Translations under genes and position numbers: made by a program | Part shown: positions 7,627-15,926 of the stretch, one piece after another | Layout: the number at the start of each line of letters is the position of its first letter | Numbering within the stretch: the stretch's first letter is position 1 | The notes under the pieces: model-generated | What the model was told of the DNA's origin: nothing | The model's input: the letters and a program-made list of their open reading frames with translations, nothing else | Databases searched by the model: none | Source of the DNA: Anaerolineales bacterium | Lineage (GTDB): Bacteria > Chloroflexota > Anaerolineae > Anaerolineales > UBA4823 | Length of the DNA stretch: 39,426 bases | Reading direction: 5' to 3' | Assembly: GCA_020060465.1 (NCBI GenBank) | Contig: JAGVAD010000033.1 | Span: forward strand, 1-39,426

Positions 7627-10600
7627 TCAGGGAGCACTGAAAAGCTTGACCAGGGTCTGGTTGAATTCACTGATGGTAAAGGGTTTTTGCAACCAAACCA
7701 CCCCACCTTGTTCTAACAGTTCCTGGTTGGTTTCGTCTAATGGGTGGCCGGTAATGAGCAATATCTTGACCAATGGATTTCTTTCCCGTATGGCGTGATA
7801 GAGTCCGATGCCCCCCATCTCTGGCATGACAATATCGCTGATCACCAGATCAATGCGTTGATTGGCGCGGATAAATTCTTGCAAGGCTTCGACGCCGTTT
7901 GCTGCAGAGATGACCGTACATTGAACCGCCTCAAGCAATGTGTTCAACGCCAGGCGGGTTGTGGGGTCGTCCTCAACGACCAAAACTGTGCTGCCGCGGC
8001 CATTGAAAAGAGGCGGGCTTGGCGTTTGACTCTCTGTTTGTTTCTTCACCTCCACCGCCGGCAAATAAATACGGAACGTTGTTCCTTGCCCGTTTTGGCT
8101 GTTGACTTCAATCGCTCCGCCGTGCTGAGTAACAATGCCATAGACCTGCGGCAAGCCTAATCCAGTGCCTTGACCGGCGGGTTTGGTGGTGTAGAAGGGT
8201 TCGAAAATGTGTTCCATCACCTCCGGGGGTATGCCGCATCCGCTGTCGCTCACGGTGATGCAGATCCAGGCTTGTGGCGTCGCATCTGGGGTGGGCTGGG
8301 CGCGGCTGGGAAGTTTAGAAACGCTGCTCAGCTCGAAGCGCAAGGTTCCACCCTGCGGCATGGCGTCGCGGGCGTTCAACGCCAGGTTCATGAACACTTG
8401 TTGTAGGCGAGCCGGATCGCCGTTGACCCAATAAGCGCCCGGTTGATAAGCCAATTCCAGGTGGATGGTCTCTGGAAGCACCCGCATCAGCATCTTATCG
8501 AATTCTTTGAGCATGGGCAGCAAATCCAGGGTGACATGTTCGATCACCGATTTGCGGCTGAAATCCAGAATCTGACGGATCAGGCTGGAGGCGCGTTGAA
8601 TTTGCGCCTGGATGACGCGAAGTTTATCTTTACCTTCCGGGCTGATCGAATTATCGAACATCAGCAAGTCGGTGTAAACCAGGATGGTGGCCATGATATT
8701 GTTGAAATCATGGGCGATGCCCGCCGCCAATTGTCCCACCGAAGCCAGGCGATCCTGACCGTGGATACGCGCCAGGTTTTCCTTCTCTTGTGTGATGTCA
8801 CTGACCATCAACACCCAGGGATGATGAATAGAAGCTGACCCATCGCCGACCGGGCGGATTTGAGCGTTATAGTATCTTCGCTCTTTCTCTTCCACAACAA
8901 TTTCAATCGGTGAGAGTAGATCACTGCGTTCGGTTAGCTGTTGAAGCTCATAAGCGCCCAGCCGGGTGAGGCGGTGATCGGGAGGTAGGGGTTGGTTATT
9001 CATTGCCTGCAATATTTCACGCCCCAATGGGTTAGCCACCAGAATGCGAAATTCCTCGTCCAGCAGCAATACCCCCACCGGCAAATGTTCCACCAGGCGC
9101 TCCAATTGCTGTTGTTGCTCGGTAAGGATGTTATACAGGCGCGTCACCGCCGACGCGGCCTGATTGGCGAAGGTGGTGAGCAGCCGTGCCTGTTCTGCTC
9201 CGAGTGTTGTCGCGCCTTCGTCGGCAGCCAATAATACGCCAACAATTTGTTGACCAGCCATGATCGGCGCCTGGCGTATGGTGGATAGACTAACCAAGGG
9301 GGGCGCATCGCGAAGATAGTCTTCCGACAGGATGATCTTAAAAGATTCTTTTTCGATGTGTGCAGCCTCGGTGTCTGCCAGGTCTTTTTTGCAAAAGGCG
9401 CGTACTTGTTCTTCAATGAATGGCCCCAACGGGCGCTGAGTTTCAATAATGAAATAGTTGCGTTCATCCGTGATCAAATAGACGGCTGTCAGGTTACAAC
9501 CAATCGCTCGTCGTAAATGACGCACCAGGCGTTGCAGTAGGTCCTGAAACGAGAGCAGGTAGCCGATCTCTTGACTCAAAGAATACAGTTCTGCCAGCTC
9601 TGCAGTGCGTTGAGCGACGATGGTTTCCAGATCGCGCGTCTGTTTTCGCACGCGCTCATAGAGGACGGCATTTTCCAGAGCGACTGAAATCTGCCCGGCG
9701 AGCACTTGCAATAGATTACTGTCCTGAATGGTGAGGGGGGCGAGTGCGTCGCCGCGCACGCTGATCACTCCGACGACTGTTTTGCCGATGTAAATAGGCA
9801 CATCAATTTCGATGGCGGTCGTCTCGGCAGCCCTTCTTTTATCCTTAGATGAGGAGACAGGCGGTACGAATGCAACTTGACCCGTGCGTGCAACCAGATC
9901 GAGGATGCCCTCTTCTGGCGAAAAGACCTTTAAGCCGGTCATTTTTTCGTGCGAGGCTTTCAGTGTAAGTTGATCTTTTTCGATCAGGTAAATCAATATT
10001 TGTCGGTATCCCAATCGCTGGACGAGCTGTTTCACAACTTCATCCAGCAAATCCTGAACCTCCAGTTGTTGGCTGAAGACGTGCGTCAGACTTTGGATCA
10101 AAGTGATCTCAGCCAGGCGTCGCTGCACCTCTTGATAGGCGCGAGCGTTGCTGAGAGCCGGTGCGAGAGACTGACAAATGGCTTGTAGTAGCGTCAGATG
10201 CTCCTCGCTGAAGGAGGCCGGCTGCCGATGCAACACCGTGATGACCCCCAGCAATTGGTCGCCAAACAAAATTGGGCTGGAAATGGCCGAACGGGCGTTA
10301 TCATCTATCCCTGGCGCCTGCATCCAGCGTTCGTCCTGAGCGACATCAGCCAGGTATAGTGGTTGCCAGTGTTCGGCGACCCAGCCGGCCAGGCCTTTGC
10401 CAGGCCGCATATCCAGTTCCCGATCCAGGCTTTCGATGGCTTCAGCGGGCAGCCCATATAAAGCGCACAAACGCAGACGATCTTCGTCTGGCAGATACAT
10501 GTAACCCGCCCCACTCAGTCCGTTTAAAGCATTACAGGTCAGGTGTGTGGCACGTTTCAAAATCTCTTCAGGATCCAGGCTGGTGGATATTTCGCGGCTG

Positions 10601-11676
10601 ATGTCGAAAAGCAGGCTCAAATGGCGACGTTCGGCAGCAGCCTGTTCAAACAAGCGAGCGTTTTCGATAGCCATTGCCGCATGATCGGCCAGCAGGCGTA
10701 AGGCGTATAAGGTCTCGTCTTTCACCTGGTGTGGCTCGACGAAGAGTATATCCATCACTCCCACGACTCGCTCGCCGATTTTTAGCGGTATCCCAATAGC
10801 AGAGCCGGTCCAACCTTCCGGCGCATCCTCGAAAAGCGGGTGTGTACGCATGTCTGGGACGACAATGATTTCACCGCTGCGGGCGACGGTGTAAGTCAGG
10901 CCATGTGGGCGCGGCTTGCCCACCGGCTGACCGATGACGCCATTGCTTGCCAGCGAGGTGCCGAAGATTAATTCGCTGCCATCTCTTGAAGTATAGAGAA
11001 ACACCTGGCTGATCAATGCTTCTGGCACCAGGCTCATAGCGCTGCGCAGGATGGATTCGAGCACCTGCTTGAGATCCAGACTGGATACCAATCCCAGGCT
11101 GGCTTGTCGAACAGCTTCCAGTTCGGTAATACGGCGTCGTTCAGCTTCGAACAGACGTGCGTTTTCGATTGCAATAGCCGCTTGATGAGCGAAAAGATTC
11201 AATACTTCTAAGTCGTCGTCGGTGAAGGACCGTCCTTCGGTGTAATCCAGCACATGCAACACACCGGTCACCTGGCCTTGCCAGAAAACCGGGGCGCTGA
11301 TTACTGCCCGAAAAGGCTTTTCGCTCTCAAACACTTCCGCTCGGCCAGCCCATTCCCGATAATCCTGAATAATAAATGGTTCACCGGTTTGCGCAACTTT
11401 GCCCGCCAGACCTTCGCCATAGCGCAAAGTTGTGCCCCGATAATCTTTCGGCGTTTGATAGCTGACTTCGCAGCGCACAATCTGATTCTCTGGGTCGGTC
11501 AGGTAAAAACCGCCGCCGGAAGCGCGCAATAGGCGGGTTGCTTGCTGAACGATGGTTTCAAGCAATTCGGATAAGTTTTGCGAGTGGGCGTATTGCTGGA
11601 TGAGGGCAGAGGCTTCGTTGATGGCTTGCAGCGTTAGACCACTATTTTCTTTCGGATTGATTCGATCTGTATTCAT
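7627..11676 (-). CDS. Multi-GAF/PAS hybrid histidine kinase with receiver domain
   Basis: This very large sensor (1349 residues from this ATG) has no membrane segment, so it senses in the cytoplasm. In order it has about five GAF domains (roughly residues 20-175, 190-340, 345-505, 510-670 and 690-840), several with the linker HQAAIAIENARLFE or a close copy. Then come a PAS-like region (VEHLPVGVLLLDEEFRILVA), a HisKA dimerisation domain with His989 in GIAHDFNN, an HATPase domain with NLALNARDAM, SDSGCGI and GTGLGL, and a C-terminal receiver with Asp1281 in VISDIVMPEMGG. The complete phosphorelay set is intact. No separate response regulator is adjacent, so its output is unknown. An in-frame TTG at 11712 is an alternative start; neither start has a clear Shine-Dalgarno sequence. 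Confidence 0.93.
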   Translation of the reverse strand: MNTDRINPKENSGLTLQAINEASALIQQYAHSQNLSELLETIVQQATRLLRASGGGFYLTDPENQIVRCEVSYQTPKDYRGTTLRYGEGLAGKVAQTGEPFIIQDYREWAGRAEVFESEKPFRAVISAPVFWQGQVTGVLHVLDYTEGRSFTDDDLEVLNLFAHQAAIAIENARLFEAERRRITELEAVRQASLGLVSSLDLKQVLESILRSAMSLVPEALISQVFLYTSRDGSELIFGTSLASNGVIGQPVGKPRPHGLTYTVARSGEIIVVPDMRTHPLFEDAPEGWTGSAIGIPLKIGERVVGVMDILFVEPHQVKDETLYALRLLADHAAMAIENARLFEQAAAERRHLSLLFDISREISTSLDPEEILKRATHLTCNALNGLSGAGYMYLPDEDRLRLCALYGLPAEAIESLDRELDMRPGKGLAGWVAEHWQPLYLADVAQDERWMQAPGIDDNARSAISSPILFGDQLLGVITVLHRQPASFSEEHLTLLQAICQSLAPALSNARAYQEVQRRLAEITLIQSLTHVFSQQLEVQDLLDEVVKQLVQRLGYRQILIYLIEKDQLTLKASHEKMTGLKVFSPEEGILDLVARTGQVAFVPPVSSSKDKRRAAETTAIEIDVPIYIGKTVVGVISVRGDALAPLTIQDSNLLQVLAGQISVALENAVLYERVRKQTRDLETIVAQRTAELAELYSLSQEIGYLLSFQDLLQRLVRHLRRAIGCNLTAVYLITDERNYFIIETQRPLGPFIEEQVRAFCKKDLADTEAAHIEKESFKIILSEDYLRDAPPLVSLSTIRQAPIMAGQQIVGVLLAADEGATTLGAEQARLLTTFANQAASAVTRLYNILTEQQQQLERLVEHLPVGVLLLDEEFRILVANPLGREILQAMNNQPLPPDHRLTRLGAYELQQLTERSDLLSPIEIVVEEKERRYYNAQIRPVGDGSASIHHPWVLMVSDITQEKENLARIHGQDRLASVGQLAAGIAHDFNNIMATILVYTDLLMFDNSISPEGKDKLRVIQAQIQRASSLIRQILDFSRKSVIEHVTLDLLPMLKEFDKMLMRVLPETIHLELAYQPGAYWVNGDPARLQQVFMNLALNARDAMPQGGTLRFELSSVSKLPSRAQPTPDATPQAWICITVSDSGCGIPPEVMEHIFEPFYTTKPAGQGTGLGLPQVYGIVTQHGGAIEVNSQNGQGTTFRIYLPAVEVKKQTESQTPSPPLFNGRGSTVLVVEDDPTTRLALNTLLEAVQCTVISAANGVEALQEFIRANQRIDLVISDIVMPEMGGIGLYHAIRERNPLVKILLITGHPLDETNQELLEQGGVVWLQKPFTISEFNQTLVKLFSAP

Positions 11677-11724
11677 AGGAGCGCTGCATGGCTGAATAAC
11701 CTGGAGAACCAATGAGCTGATAAC

Positions 11725-11752
11725 ATTTTACTCCAATGTTTTGGATTGTGAC
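11725..11752 (-). promoter_or_regulatory. Possible promoter of the hybrid kinase gene
   Basis: The minus strand carries GTCACA (11747-11752) and TAAAAT (11725-11730) separated by 16 bases. Transcription would begin near 11718, which would make a TTG at 11712 almost leaderless and give the ATG at 11676 a leader of about 40 bases. Confidence 0.35.
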
Positions 11753-11851
11753 TGTTTGGATCAGGAGCCCATTTTGTTAATTCTGCAGCAGGCAGAAAGA
11801 TGTCAACATTAGAAACCATTTGAAGAATTCCCTACAAGGCTTTTCTTTGTG

Positions 11852-11857
11852 TATAAT
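11852..11857 (+). promoter_or_regulatory. Probable -10 box for moaA
   Basis: A perfect TATAAT lies 31 bases before the preferred moaA ATG at 11889. No good -35 element is visible at normal spacing. With transcription starting near 11864 there is no room for a molybdenum-cofactor riboswitch in the leader. Confidence 0.45.
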
Positions 11858-11888
11858 GCCATAAAACCTGTTGGCGGTGTTAAAAGAA

Positions 11889-12869
11889 ATGGCCCTGGAT
11901 CGCTACGGAAGAAGAATTCATTACCTACGCATCAGCCTTACCGATCATTGTAACCTGCGTTGCCTCTATTGCATGCCGGATGACATCACCTTTCGCCCCA
12001 ATGCGGAGTTGATGCAAGATGACGAAATATTACGCCTGGTGCGAATATTTGCCCGGCTGGGATTCGATAAATTCCGCCTGACCGGTGGCGAGCCGACAGT
12101 GCGCGCCAATGTGGTGGAGTTGGTCAGAGGTATTGCGCAAACTCCAGGCGTCCGTACGCTTTCGATGACCTCCAACGGGGTGCTGTTTTCCCGCCTGGCA
12201 AAGGATCTGGCGGAGGCGGGGTTGCAACGGGTTAACTTCAGCCTGGACACCTTGAACCCAGAGAAATTTAAGCGTCTGACGCGGCGGGGAAAACTCGAAG
12301 ATGTCTGGTCGGGTATTCAGGCTGCAGAGCAAACCGGCCTGACGCCGATCAAAATCAACGCAGTCGTGGTTCGCAATCACAACGAGCAAGATGTGGTAGA
12401 TCTGGCTCGACTGACGTTGGAAAGACCCTGGCAGGTGCGATTTATCGAGATGATGCCATTTGCCGGCGCCACAGAATTTCAACGCATGCAAGGGGTAACT
12501 GCCGGAGAGATCAAAGCCTGGATTGAAGATGCATTTGGGCCATTAGAGATCTTGAATGACGGCAAGCTGGATGGAGAAGCTGTACTGTATCGCCTGCCTG
12601 GGGCGAAAGGGACGGTGGGTCTCATCGCCACAGTAACGCGCCCGTTCTGCGCCAATTGCACTCGCGCCCGTCTGACTGCGGATGGGCGTCTGAGGTTATG
12701 CTTGTTGCGAGAGAAAGAGGTGGATTTGCTCACCCCTCTCCGTCAGGGTGTTTCGGATCTGGCGCTGCGCGAGATTATTGTGAACGCCATTTGGGAAAAA
12801 CCCTGGGGTCATCGTCTGGCGGAGGGAGAAATCCCGCTCAACCGTACGATGAGCGAGATCGGGGGCTAG
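11889..12869 (+). CDS. moaA: GTP 3',8-cyclase MoaA (molybdenum cofactor biosynthesis)
   Basis: This 326-residue radical SAM enzyme carries out the first step of molybdopterin synthesis, converting GTP to 3',8-cyclo-GTP. The radical SAM cluster motif is Cys21, Cys25, Cys28 in DHCNLRCLYC. The second, C-terminal 4Fe-4S site is Cys254, Cys257 and Cys271 in PFCANCTRARL and LRLCLL. RLTGGEPT and the C-terminal Gly-Gly (MSEIGG), which enters the active site in this family, are present, so the protein looks complete. The ATG at 11889 gives the family-typical MALDRYGRRI N-terminus; an in-frame TTG at 11871 would add six residues. No other moa or moe gene is nearby, so this is a stand-alone copy. Its TAG shares the palindrome CTAG with the stop of the convergent recombinase-like gene. 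Confidence 0.95.
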   Translation: MALDRYGRRIHYLRISLTDHCNLRCLYCMPDDITFRPNAELMQDDEILRLVRIFARLGFDKFRLTGGEPTVRANVVELVRGIAQTPGVRTLSMTSNGVLFSRLAKDLAEAGLQRVNFSLDTLNPEKFKRLTRRGKLEDVWSGIQAAEQTGLTPIKINAVVVRNHNEQDVVDLARLTLERPWQVRFIEMMPFAGATEFQRMQGVTAGEIKAWIEDAFGPLEILNDGKLDGEAVLYRLPGAKGTVGLIATVTRPFCANCTRARLTADGRLRLCLLREKEVDLLTPLRQGVSDLALREIIVNAIWEKPWGHRLAEGEIPLNRTMSEIGG

Positions 12870-13774
12870 TCCGCTGCCAGGCGCTCCAATTTCATTCCGA
12901 TTTCGCGCCATTGGATCTTTGAAACCCCTAGTTTTTGCCGTATCCTGTCGTGTTCCATGCCCGATCGCCAATCGTTCAGGGCGCAAGTCCAACGGCACAT
13001 ATCAAAAGAGACGTGTTTTTCCAGCCCTGCCTCCAGGCTCAAGTCTTCAAGGATATATTCCAGACGACGCTGTGACCAGGGGAACAAGCGTTCCCCCAGC
13101 GCATATTGGGATTGGTATTCCTGATAGGCTTCGATCCAACTTTCTGGCAGAGGAATCTTGCGTTCTTTGTACCGGTTCTGTGGACTGGCATAGCGAACGA
13201 AAACAAACGGCCCGCTCGGCGACTCAAGCTCGATGTGATTGGGGCTGAGCGCCAGGCATTCTCCCTTCTTAATGCCGGTGCTTAATAGCAAATGCGCCAG
13301 AGCAAATGGGCGGGCGTCTGGCTTGACGCCGCGACGATGGCGATCGGCTGTCTCTAAAAATAGTTGGGTCTCTTCGGGGGTTAAAACCACTGGCAGAGGG
13401 CTAATTACTGTCCTTTGCGGCACTTTTTCCGCCGGGTCAAGCAGCAAAACGCCAAATTGATGCAGCCAGCGGAAGAATGCTTTGATGGAGGTAATGCGTC
13501 TGGCAAGGCTTTTGGGACTGCACGGCACGCCGCGGCCATTTTGCAGCCAATCGAGGAAATGGTTCAAATCTGCGGTGCTGATCTCTCCCAGTGCGCGGTC
13601 CGGCGGCAAATAGGCAGCCAACAAATTAAGGTCAGAAATGAAGGCTTTGATGGTGTGCGGCGAGACTCCCTGGTCGTCCAGATAGAAGCGCCAGGCGTTA
13701 ATAGTGGGCGTCAGTAAACTTCGCGAAGTCAGGTGGGCGCTGGCGGGGGATGGATTCGGGTTATCGGCTGGCAT
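12866..13774 (-). CDS. Tyrosine-recombinase (XerC/D-like) homologue, catalytically degenerate
   Basis: This 302-residue protein has the two-part layout of Xer-type recombinases: a SAM-like core-binding domain (about 22-115, with SPHTIKAFISDLNLLAAYL and ITSIKAFFRWL) and a C-terminal fold (about 130-300). The catalytic residues are mostly gone. The first arginine (TGLR in active enzymes) is Lys169 in TGIKKGE, the HxxR box is Asp258-M-C-Arg261, the LGH histidine is Val284, and no tyrosine occurs after residue 240. DNA binding may persist, but strand cleavage is unlikely. The ATG at 13774 follows GGGAG by 8 bases and is preferred to an in-frame TTG 15 bases upstream. The reading frame is otherwise intact, arguing against simple decay. 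Neighbours give no sign of a mobile element. Confidence 0.82.
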   Translation of the reverse strand: MPADNPNPSPASAHLTSRSLLTPTINAWRFYLDDQGVSPHTIKAFISDLNLLAAYLPPDRALGEISTADLNHFLDWLQNGRGVPCSPKSLARRITSIKAFFRWLHQFGVLLLDPAEKVPQRTVISPLPVVLTPEETQLFLETADRHRRGVKPDARPFALAHLLLSTGIKKGECLALSPNHIELESPSGPFVFVRYASPQNRYKERKIPLPESWIEAYQEYQSQYALGERLFPWSQRRLEYILEDLSLEAGLEKHVSFDMCRWTCALNDWRSGMEHDRIRQKLGVSKIQWREIGMKLERLAAD

Positions 13775-13874
13775 CTCAGTTACTCCCAATTTGTTAATAA
13801 TTCGCTGTTTGTTTCGTATAGTCGTTTAACAGTGTAGCGGAAAACCCGTCAGATGTCAACATATTTGCATAAGG

Positions 13875-13880
13875 TATAAT
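13875..13880 (+). promoter_or_regulatory. Probable -10 box for the small lipoprotein gene
   Basis: A perfect TATAAT lies 39 bases before the ATG at 13919, giving a leader of about 30 bases. TGTCAA (13854-13859) is a possible but short-spaced (15 bp) -35 element. Confidence 0.5.
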
Positions 13881-13918
13881 AGGCGGGAACTCAATCCATG
13901 CAGTTTTTTGGAGGTAGA

Positions 13919-14302
13919 ATGAGAAATCAACGGGTTTTGATAGCCCTTATCTTGTTCGTAGTGATTTTCAGCGCGGCCTGTCAAACGTCGCCTACCACGC
14001 CAACCCAACCTGCTTATCCGGCTTATCCTGGCTTTAACCCGGGCATTTACCCGGAGGCGGTTTCGGGTGGCGGGCTTTATCCGGGCTATGCAGATGGAGC
14101 AATCATCACCTGGGAGCACGCGATTGCGATGGTACTGAACGGCGAGGTGGCTTCGGTGACGCAAGATCACCAGCTAAACGTCATCCTGACCTTGAAAGAT
14201 GGTCGGACGCTCACTACGACTGAGCCAGCGATTGACGAAATCATCAACGTCATCCGCTCTTGCGGCGATCCGTGTAAGGATATTACGATTGCTACGGAGT
14301 AG
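13919..14302 (+). CDS. Small secreted lipoprotein, unknown function
   Basis: This 127-residue protein starts MRNQRVLIALILFVVIFSAAC, a lipoprotein-type signal peptide with a candidate lipidated Cys at residue 21. A tyrosine/proline/glycine-rich spacer follows with repeated PAYPAYPG and GLYPGYADG stretches. The C-terminal about 60 residues form a compact globular part (ITWEHAIAMVLNGEVASVTQ then LTLKDGRTLTTTEPAIDEII) ending near a CGDPC motif. I do not recognise the family; the domain resembles small secreted sensor or inhibitor modules only in a general way. GGAGG at 13910-13914 supports this ATG rather than one 21 bases earlier. It has its own promoter, diverges from the recombinase-like gene and ends at a hairpin. 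Confidence 0.72.
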   Translation: MRNQRVLIALILFVVIFSAACQTSPTTPTQPAYPAYPGFNPGIYPEAVSGGGLYPGYADGAIITWEHAIAMVLNGEVASVTQDHQLNVILTLKDGRTLTTTEPAIDEIINVIRSCGDPCKDITIATE

Positions 14303-14328
14303 AGCGACGACCACACCTCGAACGGAAG

Positions 14329-14365
14329 AACGGCGAAGGTATGAACTCAGTTATCCTTCGCCGTT
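14329..14365. terminator. Hairpin between convergent genes, probable bidirectional terminator
   Basis: An 11-bp stem (AACGGCGAAGG with CCTTCGCCGTT) encloses a 15-base loop, between the stops of the lipoprotein gene (14302) and the HD hydrolase (14396). On the plus strand it is followed by TTCGATTT, a poor U-tract. Confidence 0.55.
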
Positions 14366-14395
14366 TCGATTTCCGACCAGGCGGCTTAGGCGGAA

Positions 14396-14971
14396 TTATT
14401 GCTCTTGCAGCGGTTGACCTTCTAAACCAAGTTGTGGGGCGATGCGCCGCATAGCCTGTATGACGTTCTCTACATGTTCCCATAGCGGAACATTGAACTC
14501 AGCGGTGCATTTCTCTATCTCCTCGCGGCTGGCGCCGGCGGCAAAGGCGCGATCTTTCCACTTTTTCTTTACTGATGAGGCGGTCAAATCGTGCAGCGAG
14601 CGCGATGGACGCACCAACGCCACTGCAGTAATCAGTCCGGTGATTTCATCGCACGCTGCCAGCGCCTTTTCCATCAGAGATTGACGGGGCACGCCGGTGT
14701 GGTCGGCGTGGCTGAGAATAGCGCGCACGATCTCTTCAGGCGCGCCGCGTTCGCGCAAGATTTGCGCTCCATCCTGAGGGTGTTGCTCCAGGGTGGGATG
14801 AATTTCCCAATCGAAGTCGTGGAGCAACCCGACAACGCCCCAGGTTTCCACATCTTGCTGGAATTTTTCGGCGTAGAAGCGCATGGCAGCTTCTACTGCC
14901 AGCATATGGCGCACCAGGTTTTCGTTTTTTACATATTCATGTACGATGGCAAGAGCTTCCTCACGGTTCAT
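14396..14971 (-). CDS. HD/HDIG-domain hydrolase
   Basis: This 190-residue cytoplasmic protein is a compact HD-domain hydrolase. It shows His22 (RHMLAVEAAM), the His51-Asp52 pair in GLLHDFDWE, His88 and His91 in ILSHADHTG and Asp108 in AACDEITGLI. That fits the metal-binding set of HD proteins and their predicted HDIG subgroup. Such enzymes hydrolyse phosphate esters of nucleotides or related compounds; the substrate is unknown. The ATG at 14971 follows GGGAGG by 4 bases, which excludes the 24-residue upstream extension. The start overlaps the TGA of the upstream YdcF-like gene in an ATGA, so the pair is translationally coupled. Confidence 0.85.
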   Translation of the reverse strand: MNREEALAIVHEYVKNENLVRHMLAVEAAMRFYAEKFQQDVETWGVVGLLHDFDWEIHPTLEQHPQDGAQILRERGAPEEIVRAILSHADHTGVPRQSLMEKALAACDEITGLITAVALVRPSRSLHDLTASSVKKKWKDRAFAAGASREEIEKCTAEFNVPLWEHVENVIQAMRRIAPQLGLEGQPLQEQ

Positions 14972-15609
14972 TGCGCCTCCCACGGCGGAATTTGATCGGG
15001 TTTGCCCATGAGCGGTCGGGGGCGGGCGACATGGACATCCCAAAGCGCGGCTAATGTAGCCGGAATTTCACGCAGGTTCCAATAAAACCAGGATGCGCGG
15101 CGATATTGGCGCAAATCTGAGGCGACGCCAACGGCGGAGATGCCCAGGGCATGGCAGATATACCAGGCTCGCGGTAAGTGAAAACTCTGCGTCACCAGGA
15201 TGGCTTTGGCAATGCCAAAAATGTGGCGAGCGCGAAAGCAGGTGTCGTAAGTTCGTTGCCCGGCGAAATCGAGCAAGATTGCTTCTTCCGGCACGCCCAG
15301 CGAACGCGCATAATCGCGCATGGCTTGCGGTTCGTTGTAATAAGCAGACGGGTTGCCGCCGCTCATCAGAATCTTTTCCACTTTACGGTCAAAATATAGC
15401 TGCGCCGCAGTCGCCACGCGGTCGCGCAGGACGGGCGTGGGGCTGCCATCGCGCCACAAGCCGGCGCCAAAGACGATGGCGACCGGTTGGCTGGGCGCCT
15501 CAGCGATGGTGTAAGTATTTGGGCGAGCGAACCATCCCATGATGAAGCGGGGTAGAACGAGGATGGCTGGCGCGAGAAACAGGATCAGCGCTGCAATGCG
15601 CAAGATCAT
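14968..15609 (-). CDS. YdcF/SanA-like DUF218 membrane protein
   Basis: This 213-residue protein has one N-terminal membrane segment (about residues 1-25) followed by a DUF218 domain. Family landmarks are VAIVFGAGLWRDGSPTPVLR, ILMSGG, RTYDTCFRAR and LVTQSFHLPRAWYIC. The family includes E. coli YdcF, SanA and ElyC, linked to envelope integrity, vancomycin tolerance and lipid-carrier metabolism, though chemistry is poorly known. The start at 15609 is preceded by AAGGAG with 10-base spacing; a longer GTG start at 15678 has no such support. The gene is coupled to the HD hydrolase downstream. Confidence 0.87.
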   Translation of the reverse strand: MILRIAALILFLAPAILVLPRFIMGWFARPNTYTIAEAPSQPVAIVFGAGLWRDGSPTPVLRDRVATAAQLYFDRKVEKILMSGGNPSAYYNEPQAMRDYARSLGVPEEAILLDFAGQRTYDTCFRARHIFGIAKAILVTQSFHLPRAWYICHALGISAVGVASDLRQYRRASWFYWNLREIPATLAALWDVHVARPRPLMGKPDQIPPWEAQ

Positions 15610-15730
15610 TTTCAAAACTCTCCTTGACAACATAGCCGGAATTTTACCAGAAACTTTTGCAGAGCCAGTGACTCCCACCGGTCAAGAGTGTGCTCAAAAG
15701 TTGTTGGTTGCTCTCCCCCGGCATCGGTTG

Positions 15731-15817
15731 GAAGCCGACGCCTCAGGTTACGAAGCCCGCTTGAAGCAGGCTGGGGGTCTGCGTAGCCGACTTTGTGAAC
15801 CTTCAGGCGGCGACTTC
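15731..15817. repeat. Imperfect palindromic element in the 317-bp gap before folC
   Basis: The gap 15610-15926 holds no convincing gene. Within it a left arm (15731-15751, beginning GAAGCCGACGCC) is an imperfect inverse complement of a right arm (15795-15817, ending GGCGGCGACTTC). A smaller imperfect palindrome, AGCCCGCTTGAAGCAGGCT (15754-15772), lies between them. The layout resembles REP-type interspersed palindromes of environmental bacteria. No second copy occurs in this window. Confidence 0.55.
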
Positions 15818-15887
15818 TAATCGCTGCCATCGCGGCAAGTAACAACCTTTGAGTGCTCCTCTGGTCATCTATTGAGCAATCCAACTC

Positions 15888-15916
15888 TTGTCTGGAATGC
15901 CTGGCAAGGGTACAAT
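15888..15916 (+). promoter_or_regulatory. Promoter of folC with nearly leaderless start
   Basis: TTGTCT (15888-15893) and TACAAT (15911-15916) are separated by exactly 17 bases. Initiation about seven bases after the -10 box would fall at 15923, only four bases before the folC ATG at 15927, and no Shine-Dalgarno sequence is present. Confidence 0.55.
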
Positions 15917-15926
15917 CCTGTGACCT

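Noticed and set aside
11713..11888. Possible molybdenum-cofactor riboswitch before moaA.
   Set aside because: The -10 box lies about 30 bases from the start, leaving no room for the structured leader.
12866..14302. Integrative element suggested by the recombinase homologue and adjacent small gene.
   Set aside because: The recombinase lacks catalytic residues, and no attachment-site repeats, tRNA or cargo genes are seen.
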